From Pteria penguin (Eukaryota > Mollusca > Bivalvia > Pterioida > Pteriidae), in NCBI GenBank assembly GCA_035048485.1, contig CM068582.1, positions 32,429,596-32,493,595 of the forward strand: a DNA stretch of 64,000 bases, written 5' to 3'. The notes under the pieces are model-generated. The model saw only the letters and a list, made by a program, of their open reading frames with translations. It had not been told where the DNA came from and did no database searches. Both the position numbers and the translations under genes were made by a program. This document shows positions 45,969 to 57,664 of this stretch, piece by piece. Numbering within the stretch: position 1 is the first letter of the stretch; every line of letters begins with the position of its first letter.

Positions 45969-47762
45969 TTGCGCACCCTTTTTGGAAAAGGACCTAAATA
46001 TAGGTTACCGTCCAGGATAGATTTCAATAAATGCCGTGACGTTATAGAAGATGCTTTAACTACATATTGTAAACGTTGGTGTAAAAAAGAACAGGTAAAG
46101 GTTCATGCTCTTAATGATTGGAAATACGAGATTTTAAGAATTGTCGATATCCGTATTAAGAACTTTACGGAAAATCCGCATTTATTTCAACAGCCTAATA
46201 CATTGACGGCAAATTCTATTAAAAAGAAGATAGCTGACTTACATGCTAAATATGTCTTTGTTCCTGCTGATAAAGCAGGTAATAACATAATAGTTGTTTG
46301 AAAACTATATTATATTGAAGTACTTAAAAACGAATTAAACTCCACTTATACATATGTGGAAAGCCGTACCTCAAAAGACAGCACCTTGCACGATCACCTC
46401 ATGACCATGTCCGACTTCAAAATTAAAACTGATAAATCTGATCTACCAACCATATATTGGCTCCCAAAACTACATAAAAGTCCATATAAATCACGTTTCA
46501 TATCTTATTCTCACTGCTCTACTACGGTACTATCGAAGCATATTACGTCTGCTCTAACTGCTATAAAAGATCATATTATCAAATATTGTGATGTCGCATT
46601 TCATAATAGTAACATCAATTACTTTTGGTCGATTAAAAATTCTCATGAAATTATAGACAAACTTCTTTCGCTAAATTTCAAAGCCACTCAAATTTCTACA
46701 TTTGATTTTTCTACACTTTATACATCTCTGCCTCATGATTTGATTAAAAGCAAGTTGCTGTCTCTTATACAAAAGTGTTTTCACAGAGAATTTAAAACGT
46801 ACATATGTACTTCCAATAACTCCGGATTCTTTTCCAACAAACAATATACTTCATATAAATACTGGACTTGCAAGGAATTATGTAAAGCACTAGATTTTCT
46901 CATGAATAATATTTTTGTGCAATTTGATGGCAAGATATATCAACAAATAAAGTTAGTTGAGATTCCTATGGGTACTAACTGCGCGCCTCTGATAGCAGAT
47001 TTATTTCTTTATTTTTATGAGAGAGATTTTATGGTTTCTATTCAAAAATCAAAACGTTTTGACCTCATTGAGAAATTTAATAATACTTGCAGATATCTGG
47101 ATGACATTTTGGTTATCGACAACCCTGAATTCGAACAATTTATATCAGAAATATATCCACCAGAGCTCACATTGAATAAAGCTAATACTTGATATAAATC
47201 TACACCTTTCTTAGATTTAAACATCAAAATTATCAACCACCTAATATATACCAATATTTATGATAAACGTGAGGATTTTGGATTTCCTATTGTTAATTTC
47301 CCTTACTTGGATGGCGATATCCCTCGACTCCCATCATATGGTATCTATATATCTCAATTAGTTCGATTTGTCAGAGGCTGCACCGATGTTTTGGAATTTC
47401 ATAAACGAAATTTACAAATTACTACTAAACTTTTAACTCAGGGATACAGATATCACAAGCTAAGAAAAACATTCGGCAAATTCTTCAGATCTTATTCAGA
47501 ACTTTTATCTAAATTTGGAAATATTTCTTTTCAACAGTATGTATCCAATGGAATTTCCCATCCTAATTTTTACGGTGATCTCGTATATAAACTAAGGAAA
47601 GTAAAAGGTTCCGATAACGTTATTTCATCATGTAATAAAATAGTCAAACGTCTTCTAAATAGACAATATGATATTGAGATCATCAAAAAGATTATAGGTC
47701 TTGTATTTGGCCCCTCTACAGCCTTTTGCAGACTCTTACTTGAAAGGTTGCACGTTGACTAA
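45969..47762 (+). CDS. Naiad reverse transcriptase with two in-frame TGA codons
   Basis: A single frame of about 600 codons contains no TAA or TAG until its end and only two TGA codons, at 46299-46301 (NNIIVV-TGA-KLYYIEV) and 47190-47192 (LNKANT-TGA-YKSTPF). Domains: RT N-terminal block (GPKYRLPSRIDFNKC, FVPADKAGNN), WLPKLHKSPYKSRFIS, FDFSTLYTSLPH, the insertion-in-fingers region (GFFSNKQYTSYKYWTCK), IPMGTNCAPLIADLFLY, RYLDDILVI and the thumb (LLTQGYRYHKLRKTFGKF). A 6-bp insertion gives KLVEIPMG where copy 1 has VGIPMG. Near the 3' end one extra base (47745-47751) causes an early TAA (47760-47762). Copy 1 and the solo copy run on to the TGA in the SECIS. Confidence 0.9.
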
Positions 47763-47849
47763 CAGGGCGGTGGGGACTATATGACGGGCCTTGTCCAAAC
47801 CTCTTTCAGAGGAGACATGGTCCTGAACCTCGTCCCCTCTGACTGCTAG
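47759..47849 (+). promoter_or_regulatory. SECIS element (type 2), Naiad copy 2
   Basis: Same fold as in copy 1: CTAACAG (47759-47765) with CTGCTAG (47843-47849, one mismatch), and GGGGAC with GTCCCC. The core is ATGA at 47781-47784 with GA on the 3' side. Helix II is GGGCCTTGTC/GACATGGTCC, then apical AAA and mini-helix CCTCT/AGAGG. It is about 590 bases downstream of the last internal TGA (47190) and 2.7 kb from the first (45040), distances compatible with selenocysteine decoding from a 3' SECIS. Confidence 0.9.
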
Positions 47850-48331
47850 TCGGGACTCTTAAAGATCTAGGGTCTTAGCTCGCTTTCACACTGGCAGAGC
47901 TCGGTTTATCATGTTGATGTCGCATATATTTTTATACCGTTATATGTTTTACAATACCTTGCGTGTTTATATTTTTATGACATCTCAATATGCGATACCT
48001 GTTGACCCTTGTTCTTTAAATGGAGGATTATTTATAAATTTTTAAATGTACGTCCTTTGATTGTTCTGCTGTTACGGTGAGTGGGAAGGTGGGCCCGTAA
48101 ACCGGTTAACCACACCATTTGTTTGGCTTTTGTCAAATTAAATGACCGTCCTAAGTCGGTATCGTAATTGCACTACAATCAAATATTTTTGTAATGTGTT
48201 ATATGTTCTAGTATATTATTTATATTTATTTATTGTATAGCTCCATGGTGACTTCTGCCACATAACTGAGTCAGTAACTCCTCTTTTTTCTTTCACTTGT
48301 ACTCACTGTTTATGCAAATGATAATGTTTAG

Positions 48332-48446
48332 CGGGAGACTGGTGGAAAGGAGGCACTGAAGAAGGAAGTGTGGGAACATTTAGATGGGCTTCCTCTGAAG
48401 AGACGTTAGAATACACCAATTGGGTTACCAAAGAACCAAGTCAAAG
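48332..48446 (+). pseudogene. C-type-lectin-domain exon 3
   Basis: Exon after acceptor ATGTTTAG, donor GTGAG. Encodes GDWWKGGTEEGSVGTFRWAS then SEETLEYTNWVTKEPSQ. This is the hallmark WIGG.D...G.F.W..G....Y.NW...EPS block, with EPS as an EPN-like sugar-binding motif variant. Its entry phase (1) does not match the exit phase of exon 2 (0), so an exon between them is missing, perhaps lost when the intron was invaded. Confidence 0.75.
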
Positions 48447-48705
48447 GTGAGAATCTACATACTATTATCACACTTACATTTCTTTTGCTACTTCACTTGT
48501 CACTGCTGATAACGTGTTATGTCAGATGCACACTTACAAAAATAAGTAAAACTTGCATTACTTTGTTTAATGCCATTTTACACAAGTGAGTTTCTTACAA
48601 ATGTTTAAAACAGAATTTGTACACGTATATATATTATATCGATTTTTTTCACTAAATATAATTCGTAATATGATAATATGTAGGTGAAGGATTTTTATTT
48701 TAAAG

Positions 48706-48806
48706 CGGTGGTCAGCACTGTATGCAAATACTGGATACATGTGAAATGGGATAATAATCATTGCTACTGGGAAAGACCATTCATCTGCCAGAAGCCGGCA
48801 AACTGA
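48706..48806 (+). pseudogene. C-type-lectin-domain exon 4 (frameshifted)
   Basis: Acceptor TTTTAAAG. Entering in phase from exon 3 it reads SGGQHCMQILDTCEMG and stops. The alternative frame from ~48744 reads KWDNNHCYWERPFICQKPAN followed by TGA (48804-48806). Together these form the expected C-terminal C...W.D..C.....FIC block, with a shift of one base near 48744 between them. This second lesion supports pseudogene status. Confidence 0.72.
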
Positions 48807-50283
48807 CACTGTCAAATGTGATTTAACTGTGCTGCATTAAGCAATTAAAAGTCATTAATGAGATCGATATTTTATTATTAAAAAAGGTTTCAGTATGCAA
48901 AAGTACAGTGAAATGACTGCAAGTTTATTTTTCTATTTAAAGAGCAGTGAGATAAGTAAGATGTCTTTCCCCTACCTTAGAGAAGTATTATATTGGTAAT
49001 AGACTATATTCAAAGTAAAATGCTAAGATACCGAGCAGTACCCAATAAAAAACAACATTTGATATTGGCTATCATGACATTCTGTGAGAACCAGAGATGT
49101 GATCAGGCTATAGTGGGGTAGGCATTCCCTGCAGACCGGTCACACCCGCCTTTACCTTCTATGATAATAAGCTAGTATATGTCGTAATCACATCATGTGG
49201 TAATGGTATATCCGTACTCATAATCGATAAAACGTCATACTAAGTATAAATAGTGCGATATCGTATTATCACAATAAAATCGGTTTTGCTATGTAAAAAA
49301 AACGATAGTAGCTGGTGTCACATGACTATGGTACTAACAACAATGTACCACAGTGGAGATTCACGGACCCCTGAAATTCAGAGGTGAGACCAGGTGTCCG
49401 GAAGGAATGAGCGTCCTCTGTTTTGCTAGACACACCTACCGTGATTGCCCTTACATTTAGAAGAAGCAAATATATTTCAACATTGTGTATATACATGAAT
49501 GTGAACAAAGACTGTGTAGAAAGTGTCTCTTCCACATAACATCAGGAGAAAGGGTATAATAACAATAAATCAAGTCAAACCCTCCACGGGGAACTACAAT
49601 CAAATAAGGAAGTCAATGTCCCAGACAATGTTTCTGATAAAGCAAAGAAGTCTTTATAGTGATTGTAACATTTGTGGTATCTAGACTTCAAGTGCTGTTT
49701 TTCGTATCCTTTTGATATTCTCGCAGTAGCTTGCCTTAAAAAATGAAAGAACTGTAATCTTAAGAAAATCTAGCATTAAGGATAGGTTGAGACATACAGA
49801 GTATACGCAGGTCATATTGGAACATACTAAATGTATATGGACAGTTAACAGTCGTCAGGTATCATGTGGTGAGTAGTTTAGTGTATGTCAATTTGTAGAA
49901 AAGCTGAGAATGAAGGTCTGGGACTGAATTCAGTGGTAACTTTATTTCGAATTCGTTGGGATAGATCGCGTGTTTATATGTATCAATGATTTAATTATCT
50001 GTAGACAAAATCATCAATATATGTATCTGAATATTAAATAATAGGTTTTTGGATGTTACTTTTTATGTTGACATAGACGATTTGCATACATTTAACTTCG
50101 TACTGATAAAAGGAAAATTCGACAAGTAAGGCTGCATAATTTGGGCCCATATATTAATAACGACGGATTGTTGGACGACTCAGCCAGGGAATACAACGTA
50201 TACATTGTAATAAAAAAAATCTAGCATGTTTTTATTATATATTCAGAGTATTTAAATTCTGAACGTTACATTTCATTATTTAT
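48807..50283. other. no gene seen
   Basis: AT-rich flank of the C-type-lectin relic. A GC-richer block near 49320-49450 looks like a decayed repeat but could not be named. No supported exon. Confidence 0.45.
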
Positions 50284-50550
50284 TTATTATTGTTTTACGT
50301 CACTCCACCATTATTTCACGTGTATGGTGACGGTTTCTGCCTGATGCAGTCACTATGGAAATTTAGACATTAGCAACGGACCAACCCGAAGCAGTGAGAG
50401 ATCTTTTACGTGGCACGGCTACCGTGATACGGTACCTTGTTTTTTACTATCTGATACAAAAGATAAAACACCGGTGTGGCCACGACGGAAGTCGAACCCG
50501 GGACCTCTCGGTCACAAGCCGAGCAGCTCATCCACTGAACCACATTGGCT
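50284..50550 (-). mobile_element. tRNA-derived SINE, minus orientation
   Basis: Starts TTGTTTTACGTCACTCCACC, then 'gtatggtgacggtttctgcc', GAAGCAGTGAGAGATCTTTT, CACCGGTGTGGCCACGACGG and the antisense tRNA-like head (GAAGTCGAACCCGGGACC, 'ctcatccactgaaccacatt'). Confidence 0.88.
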
Positions 50551-50977
50551 TAACGTCATTTTTAACAAATATGTGTCGGGTGACCCAACACAATGCATTA
50601 ATATTTTTCAGAAGCTTTCTTTGTAGGAGCCGGTGTAACGCAATGTATGAAGTGCTTGCAGAATCAATATAATCAATATTTTATTTATATTAAAACTTTT
50701 TATCATACCTCGTATATTTCATTCACTGCCATCCAAAGTGACAGTTAATGTGGAAAACAATCTATTGCAAGTACTAGTAGTTGGAATGGTGTCAAACCCC
50801 ATTTTGAATGGATCCAACCAAATTAATGTGACTTTGAAATAAAGAAATTTTAAACTATGAATGTTTATTTTAATGAATTCTTAGGATCTGGTTTGATACC
50901 ACCTTCGAGATATTTTCACAGTTTTCCAGTGCATCAAATAAATTTAAAGTTGCGCAGTATCCTCGCTATGGAGAGTA

Positions 50978-51396
50978 AAGGAGGACCATTTGATATTTAC
51001 GGGGGACAGGAAGACTTTGCCCCCCCCCCCTTTTCCCCAAAAAATTAATTATGGCTCCAAGTGTAGGAAAAAATAAATTTTCTGGCCCAAAGGGCCAGTA
51101 AAAAAGTTTTCCGGATAGGGTGTTATTGGAAATGGAGGTTTATTAATATATACGGTGGTAAATTTTGAATATAGAAATATGTATATATGGTGTGTTTGGC
51201 CGCCGAAATTTTTTCGTACTTCTAAACCCCCACCCCTCCCCACGAACGGTAAATTTCATGGATATGTGGGGGAGGGGATAATCCGGCTTTGAATATTGGT
51301 GAAAAAAATGCCGGCTCTGAAAATGGGCAAAAAATTGTTCCGGCTTACAAATGTCTTCCTCCCCTCCCACATAAAAATCAAATGGTAGCTCCCTAA
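50978..51396. mobile_element. MITE-like element with ~35-bp inverted ends
   Basis: The left end (AGGAGGACCATTTGATATTT..) and right end (..AAATCAAATGGTAGCTCCCT) are imperfect inverted repeats. TAA is present on both outer sides (gagagTAAag / CCCTAAgaaag), a possible target duplication. The internal sequence has G/C runs and repeated 'ccggct' words and encodes nothing recognisable. Confidence 0.7.
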
Positions 51397-51789
51397 GAAA
51401 GCTGCAATATTCGATGTATCTTCGCTCGAAACCCAGCTATACATTTCATTATAAGAGATTTTTGTCCACCAGAACTTGCTATAAATTTGCCTTACTATTT
51501 CTAATTCTTATATGCTTGAAATTCGATATGATATTTTAAGTGTGGTATCGTACAAGGCAAAAGCAATGCCATGTTAATGTGACAATCTCTTCCAGTTGCA
51601 TTGCCTTAAATTGCATTCGAAATACATTAATATGGCAAGTCGGTGGCCAAGAGTAAAATATCAGGCAAAAATCCCTCCATCTCAGGTCAAAAGCGTGTAC
51701 ATGTTCAAATGGCATAATCCAAAATTTTCCAGATATTGCTTCAATGTGCTATAACAATATATGTTCTTAATCAGTTGGTTTCGAATTAC

Positions 51790-51965
51790 ACATTCGGCCA
51801 GACTCGAATGGGATTTAAGCACTTTGTTTGCGATGCATACGATCCAGGTTCGATTCCTGGATTGTGCCACTGTTTAGGAGAGTGGTTACTAGTTCCTCCT
51901 ACTTCCTTGTTGCGAAATAACATAAATACTGTTAAAAGTAAACACCAATCACCAGACCAACACTA
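51790..51965 (+). mobile_element. SINE-like unit of a second family
   Basis: tRNA-like head with a box B CAGGTTCGATTCCTGG (51846-51861), closed by a short stem (CCAGG/CCTGG). The following body (GTGCCACTGTTTAGGAGAGT) differs from the main SINE family. Box A is weak, so a decayed tRNA-derived SINE is more likely than a tRNA gene. Confidence 0.5.
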
Positions 51966-52179
51966 GAATCTCCCAATTTAAATGGTGAAAAGTAATATCA
52001 CATATAACGTCATTACCATGGGATGACTCGGCATTGTGTTTCTCTTGTAAAAAATGTTGTCAGGAATATCCAACTTTTAGATTTTTCAACCTCTCTTAAT
52101 TGTCTAAAGCCACTCGATGAAAATTGGTATAATTCATTTATTTATATCAAAAACCTGCTAAAACGGTATGGTCGGATTG

Positions 52180-52465
52180 CAAAGCCAATTTGGAACAAAG
52201 TTAAGGTCACAAGGTCAAAAGTCATGATATCAATTGTAATTAAAACCAAAGTTAAAGTGTCTTAAAAGTAGGTCAAAGTCTAACGTCACTAGGTTAAAGT
52301 CATGGCATAATTTGAAAGCACTGGTCATACAGAACCTGTGTGTGAAGTATTATGTCTATACTCCTTTGCTGCTGAGATTTTGATTCAACCAGAAACTTTA
52401 ACCAAAATGTTGACCAACCGACAGATCGGACGGATGGACAGACATCGCCAACCTTTAGACTGGAA
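52180..52465. repeat. dispersed AGGTCA-type repeat
   Basis: Contains TTAAGGTCACAAGGTCAAAA, 'aggtcaaagtctaacgtcac' and a 'cagatcggacggatggacag' tail, as in the family at 2.4 and 36.4 kb. Confidence 0.75.
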
Positions 52466-54528
52466 CTTTCATTAAATCTGGAATTAAAAGCCTAAACTAC
52501 TTGACAGTATAAAACCTGGCATTCCCATTCAAACTCCACGCCTGAAATAACTAGTACTTCACGTGAGTATGAGTTTTCAGGTTTGTACCATAAAGTTTGA
52601 AGTAATTACTATAGAAGAGAACATTAAGCAAGTTGTAAGCCTTCGATGTAGCCTCTTGACAACAATCTGGCCTTGATTGATTTATGACAAAAATATTCTT
52701 CTGCAGACAAAGTATATCAACAAAAGACAGTCAATGTTAGAAATCCAATAACTGGACACATCAATTTTCTACTGTCCAAACTCCAACAGGTAGCATTTAC
52801 ACAAGCAAGGCCATTTATGAAGAACTTTTATTTCTCTGTAGATTTTATGATACTTCTCAAAAAGTATACACCAAGAGATTACAAATTAATCTTAAAATAA
52901 AATGGTTACAGAAGACATATAAACATTATAATGGTCAATTATTCACTAAATACACTCATGCAGATCAAAAGCTATTTATTACAGGGTATATGCTATATAA
53001 TATTAATACAGTCTTTGCTAGAAATATATCAAGTTTTGAATAATGAATCAGATAAGAAGCATGGTGTGTTCCTTCAAGTGTAAGAGTTAATGAACATGTT
53101 ATCTTTTTCCTGTGCATAAAACATCTTTACCCCTGACTTGCAATATACCACATCTGCATAATTTTTTCTGCACTCTTTCAAAACAAAAAAAAAGTAAAAT
53201 TAGCACTGGTTTGTTAGGTTGAATTTTTAGAAATAAAAATTTGAATTATGTCACATGTACGTAAAGCTCTCCAATATCTCTACTGCACTTTACAATTTCT
53301 ATACATTAATACTTTGTGAAATACATGTGCATGTACTAGTAGACAATACTTATTTACATATAGAAAAGCATAGATACAAGATGAATTGTAAGCGTATGTT
53401 CATCTACCGATTAAAAACATGGAACACTTAAAAAGATAAGAAATTGGCACATTTTCCACATTACTTATGACAAACAAACACTGAATATCCATCACACAAT
53501 TTTAAAATATTTGTGGAAATAAATATCAGAAAATGCAATCTATTACTTCACTTGAGGATCCAAAATACAAAGTGAATAGCTTAGTACATGAAGACATTAG
53601 AAAGCCATCTTTAAGAATCTTGCTTCCAGAAGTAAAATTGTTATTATTTTCTTACTTGCTGCATCTCTTACACTGATATTTATTACAAATAAGAGACTTG
53701 CTTTAATTTTGAGGAATGAAAAAAGCCAAGCACCTTTGAAAAATGAAGCAATAGTTGATGTAATCTCATCGTTAGAACTCAATGTCACAACTTTTTTTAC
53801 ATACGAAAAGTGCATTAAACATGTTTTTTCAACAATACAGCCTCCCAAGATGGCCTTAACTTTGTAGATGCATGTAAAAACCAATAATATTTTTGAAATA
53901 TTGATGAATTTATACACATCACCTATTGAGTTACTTCTGATGCAACAGATGCAACACTCATAATAAATAACAGTCATCAGCATTGTACAACACACAAGGT
54001 AAATGTTGACTTAATGCAAACAGAAAGTATGAATTCCATGACTGATGAACAAAGTTCTATACTGTGGTATCTCTTGGTCATCATTTCTTAGTGTACTTAA
54101 AGAGCACTGCTTTGGTGTATCAAGTACTCAAATGTTAAATAATGTGTGATAATAATAACTTGAATATTACCAAAATAACATCCCCCACCCTATTTGTTTT
54201 TTATTTCCTGCAAAATGAAATTATTCTTTCAATTCTAAGAAAACCCATTTTCTCATATTTCTTGTCCATGTTGAATTGCCTCTTCACATGGTGTGTACAT
54301 ATACTGCTGAAAGCAAAATCCCAGTACATACATAATTGTAGTCCGAGTAATTTGTGTGAATAAGCACACATACCTCACACAATGTAGTGTGAAGATCTTG
54401 AGACCATGATCACATGGTACAAAATAAACATTACCATGTAATTCAGCATATATAGCTTTTCTGAAGAAATGGCTGAACTCATCATGTAAATAATAACAAT
54501 ACCACAGTCACAATAGAAAAGTAGATGT
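52466..54528 (-). other. downstream region of CDC42, probably including its long 3' UTR
   Basis: AT-rich sequence directly after the CDC42 stop codon, with no domain-bearing frame on either strand. The 132-codon minus-strand frame at 53597-53995 shows no recognisable domain. Several minus-strand AATAAA/ATTAAA-like words exist, so the poly(A) site cannot be chosen by eye. Long AT-rich 3' UTRs are usual for this gene in animals. Confidence 0.4.
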
Positions 54529-54618
54529 CTATAAAAGGACACACTTCTTTCTCTTGGGTGGTTCTGGTGGTTCCAAGGCAGCTAGGATGGCTTCATCGAA
54601 AACATTCTTTAACCCTTT
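54529..54618 (-). CDS. CDC42: CDC42 Rho GTPase, last coding exon
   Basis: 90 nt on the minus strand after acceptor TGTTACAG. Encodes [20 protein letters not shown] then PKRKKCVLL and stop. The CVLL ending is a CAAX box for geranylgeranylation, preceded by a polybasic stretch that helps membrane binding. This matches the ubiquitous CDC42 C-terminus rather than the CCIF brain form. Intron phase is 0. Together the three exons give 96+66+29 = 191 residues, the family's standard length. Confidence 0.97.
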   Translation of the reverse strand, partial: KGLKNVFDEAILAALEPPEPPKRKKCVLL

Positions 54619-54949
54619 CTGTAACATTCAATAAGAAAGACTTGATGAATGCAAATTAAATGCTCAAAATATAATTAATGAGGAAAATTTGACGCTTAGT
54701 GACATTTATAACCAGTTTAAACACTAGACAATAAAAACTTGTGATCTAACCACCTAGTTTATTAGGTCAGATTTTCCTTTAATAAAACAAGCATTGTCGA
54801 AAGACAACAGAGCTCACTGGTGGCAACCAAATTTTAATAGCAAAAGTTTTTTGTACATGCAAGTATCTCAATCTTCAACATCAAGGTTAACACACATAAA
54901 AATTTTGATACGTAACAAAAAGTCTTGTAACAAGGAATACAAACATGAA

Positions 54950-55165
54950 ATATTTAAGCCTTATCTCTTACTGTTCATATGTTATGACCAAGGTTAAAGT
55001 TTTGTTAAAGAAGGTCAAACTTCAAAGTCAAGGTCACAAGGTCCAAAATTTTAGCACCCAAGGAAAGGTTTTGGCACAATGAATACATGTCAGATATTAA
55101 AGCCTTGTCTCTAATGGTTCTAAAGTTATGATCCAGGTTAAAGTTTTTGTCTACTGGCGACTATG
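54950..55165. repeat. dispersed AGGTCA-type repeat in a CDC42 intron
   Basis: 'gaccaaggttaaagttttg', TCAAAGTCAAGGTCACAAGG and 'cacccaaggaaaggttttgg' are in the same word order as other members. Lies between CDC42 exons. Confidence 0.75.
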
Positions 55166-55735
55166 ACAGTGGTATGAGAACAGCTTTCCGGACATTTGTC
55201 CTGACAAGCTAATGAAACATTCAGTACATGCCCTCAGATTCACTATGAAGCCAAAAAACATGTACTTGTTTTCTTTCCTTCTGACTGAAATTATAGGGTT
55301 GATAGGTAAGAAAAGTTTTCATGTTAAAATTTCATTTAAATAAATGAGAGAACACTGCAACATCTACATTTACAATTTCTATATATCCATATTCATCCAT
55401 TAACTTTGGTATACTGATGATTTATTATCTTATTAGATTCTTATTATAGTTTTTCATTTATTTCTTTTAAAAGAAAGGAGAAAATCAGAATTGATGTAAG
55501 GGTCAATAACTAAAATGGGACTGCTTTAAACACTGAATCTCACTGAGAGAAGATTGAAAGGATAAAATATTTCGACAAATTTAATCATTCATTTGATATA
55601 TTCTACATGTAACTAATTTTGTAAGAGCTATAAAATGATTTCTTACTGGATGGTAAATATAAGGGCAGTCAGGAGGAATAAATTGGACTGTACCTTATTC
55701 TGGCTTAGAACCATGACAATATATTTGCAACTAAC

Positions 55736-55933
55736 CTGTGTCAGAGCAGAGCATTCCACATATTTCACAGCTCTTAGGTCCCTTGCTAATCTCTCTCCTT
55801 GTTCACTTGTTATTGGTTTCTGTTTGTTTTTTGCTAATTTCTCTATCGTTGTTGCATCATCACGTAAATCAAGCTGTGTTCCAACTAAGAGGAAAGGCGT
55901 TTTTTGACAATGGTGTGTTATCTCTGGTACCCA
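55736..55933 (-). CDS. CDC42: CDC42 Rho GTPase, second coding exon
   Basis: 198 nt, acceptor TTATAG and donor GTTAGT, phase 0 at both ends. Encodes residues 97-162, from [20 protein letters not shown] through LDLRDD to YVECSALTQ. It includes the guanine-specificity TQLD motif (TKxD equivalent of Rho proteins), the Rho insert helix ([20 protein letters not shown]) and the SAL motif (SAK equivalent). Differences from vertebrate CDC42 are conservative. Confidence 0.97.
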
Positions 55934-56084
55934 CTATAAAACAATACATTACTTGAGCCTTGATATTGAAATGTTTAAAGTATTATTAGCATCAATAATG
56001 AATTAAATAATTTAAAGTGCATGCATACCTTACACATGCAAACTAAAGCATACATTAATTGATAAACTTAAAATTTATTTTATT

Positions 56085-56320
56085 TTACCATACATCACAC
56101 TTGAATTATTTCACCCACATTGTGAGGGAATCTGCTTGATACATTTACACAGAAATCTCAATGTTACAGACCAGACCAAAGCAGAGTGGATCTTCCACAT
56201 GGCACCATATACCATGACACAGGATCTAGGAATATACTGTCTCATCCAACAGAAAGATAGGCAGACACAGGATCTTGGTTTTACAAGAAAACAAGGAAGT
56301 CAAAAGAGCAGCTCAAAGTG
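56085..56320 (-). mobile_element. diverged SINE, minus orientation
   Basis: 'attttaccatacatcacact', 'gtgagggaatctgcttgata', 'agcagagtggatcttccac' and 'catgacacaggatctagga' match the SINE body in antisense. The head is decayed. It sits in the CDC42 intron. Confidence 0.65.
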
Positions 56321-56672
56321 AGGCCTGAACTGCGTATGTATTGATAATTTTATACATGCATGTACGTATACTATACATGTAAATGGTGTTTAACTTGAAA
56401 ATGAGTATCCTTCATTCATCACAGGAAAATTATACTTCAAAGTGAAGGAGAAAATCTAAATACAAATGTTGTTATTAAGAGCTATATTAATTTCTATACA
56501 TATATTTTCATCTGGTTTTCCTTCCAATCTGAAGTTTACTCAAAAGCTGATCGTTACACCTCATGTGGTAGCCAAGAAAAGCTCTCACGAGACACAAACA
56601 AAACAAGCATTCTGAAAGTATTGCTTAGGCAATACTAATTCCCCTACCAGCAAATCGAAAACTAAGACCCCC

Positions 56673-56675
<3 letters not shown>

Positions 56676-56711
<36 letters not shown>
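56676..56711. repeat. (AC)n microsatellite
   Basis: About 36 bases of CA in the CDC42 intron. Confidence 0.95.
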
Positions 56712-56713
<2 letters not shown>

Positions 56714-56775
56714 TCTTTCAGACTGCCAGCAAGTTAAGTACTTGATCACAACCTTTGATGATGATGAAAACTAGA

Positions 56776-57190
56776 ACTGTCTTGAATTGATCTGTAACTC
56801 ATGGTGGTATACTCACACACCAAAATTTGGATGAATATCTACAAGCGTTTAGAAAAAAAGTCAGGAAAACTGCCATTTTAAAGAAATTTTCTAATTCCAA
56901 GGGCCGTAATTCCGTCAAAAATCAGTGCACCACAACAGAACTCGAACTTGATCTGTTACTCATGGTGGTAGACTCACACACCAAAAATTGGATGAATATC
57001 TACAAGCTTTTAGAAAAAAGTCCGGAAAACTGCCATTTTAAAGAAATTTTCTTATTCCAAGGGCCGTAATTCCGTCAAAAATCAGTGGACAGGAACGAAA
57101 CTCGAACTTGATCTGTAACTCATAGTAGTACTAGTAGACTCACACACCAAAAATTGGATGACTATCTACAAACGTTTATAAAAAAAATCC
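56776..57190. repeat. tandem ~165-bp repeat, about 2.6 units
   Basis: Each unit holds ATTGGATGAATATCTACAAG, 'aaagtccggaaaactgcca', 'ttccaagggccgtaattccg', 'ctcgaacttgatctg' and 'gactcacacacc'. It lies in the CDC42 intron between the first and second coding exons. Confidence 0.85.
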
Positions 57191-57238
57191 GGAAAAGGTG
57201 AGTGTGACTGACGGACTGACAGACGGATGTAGTGCAAA

Positions 57239-57276
57239 CCTATAGTCCCCTTTGGCGATGCCGATAGGGGACTAAT
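57239..57276. mobile_element. end of a DNA element of the 39-kb TIR family
   Basis: CCTATAGTCCCCTTTGGCGA then TGCCGATAGGGGACTAA parallels the right end at 39.94-39.98 kb, preceded by a similar 'gacggactgacagacgga' word. Confidence 0.6.
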
Positions 57277-57310
57277 AACACCATTAGTTTAAAAAATTTT
57301 TCTTAATCTA

Positions 57311-57664
<354 letters not shown>

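Larger units (their letters stand above)
44765..48291 (+). mobile_element. Naiad Penelope-like retroelement, copy 2 (near full length)
   Basis: Order of parts: N-terminal coding scraps (~44765-44880), Zn-finger and GIY-YIG endonuclease (44.88-45.59 kb), linker (45.60-45.96 kb), reverse transcriptase (45.97-47.76 kb), SECIS (47759-47849), 3' UTR to the terminus CAGTAACTCCTCTTTTTTC at 48291. An endonuclease placed before the RT defines the Naiad/Chlamys branch of Penelope-like elements, unlike classical Penelope with a C-terminal GIY-YIG. It is inserted in the intron between C-type-lectin exons 2 and 3, in the same orientation. The 5' boundary was not resolved. Confidence 0.93.

Noticed and set aside
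53597..53995. 132-codon minus-strand frame downstream of CDC42
   Set aside because: No domain, poor composition, and it falls in the likely 3' UTR.
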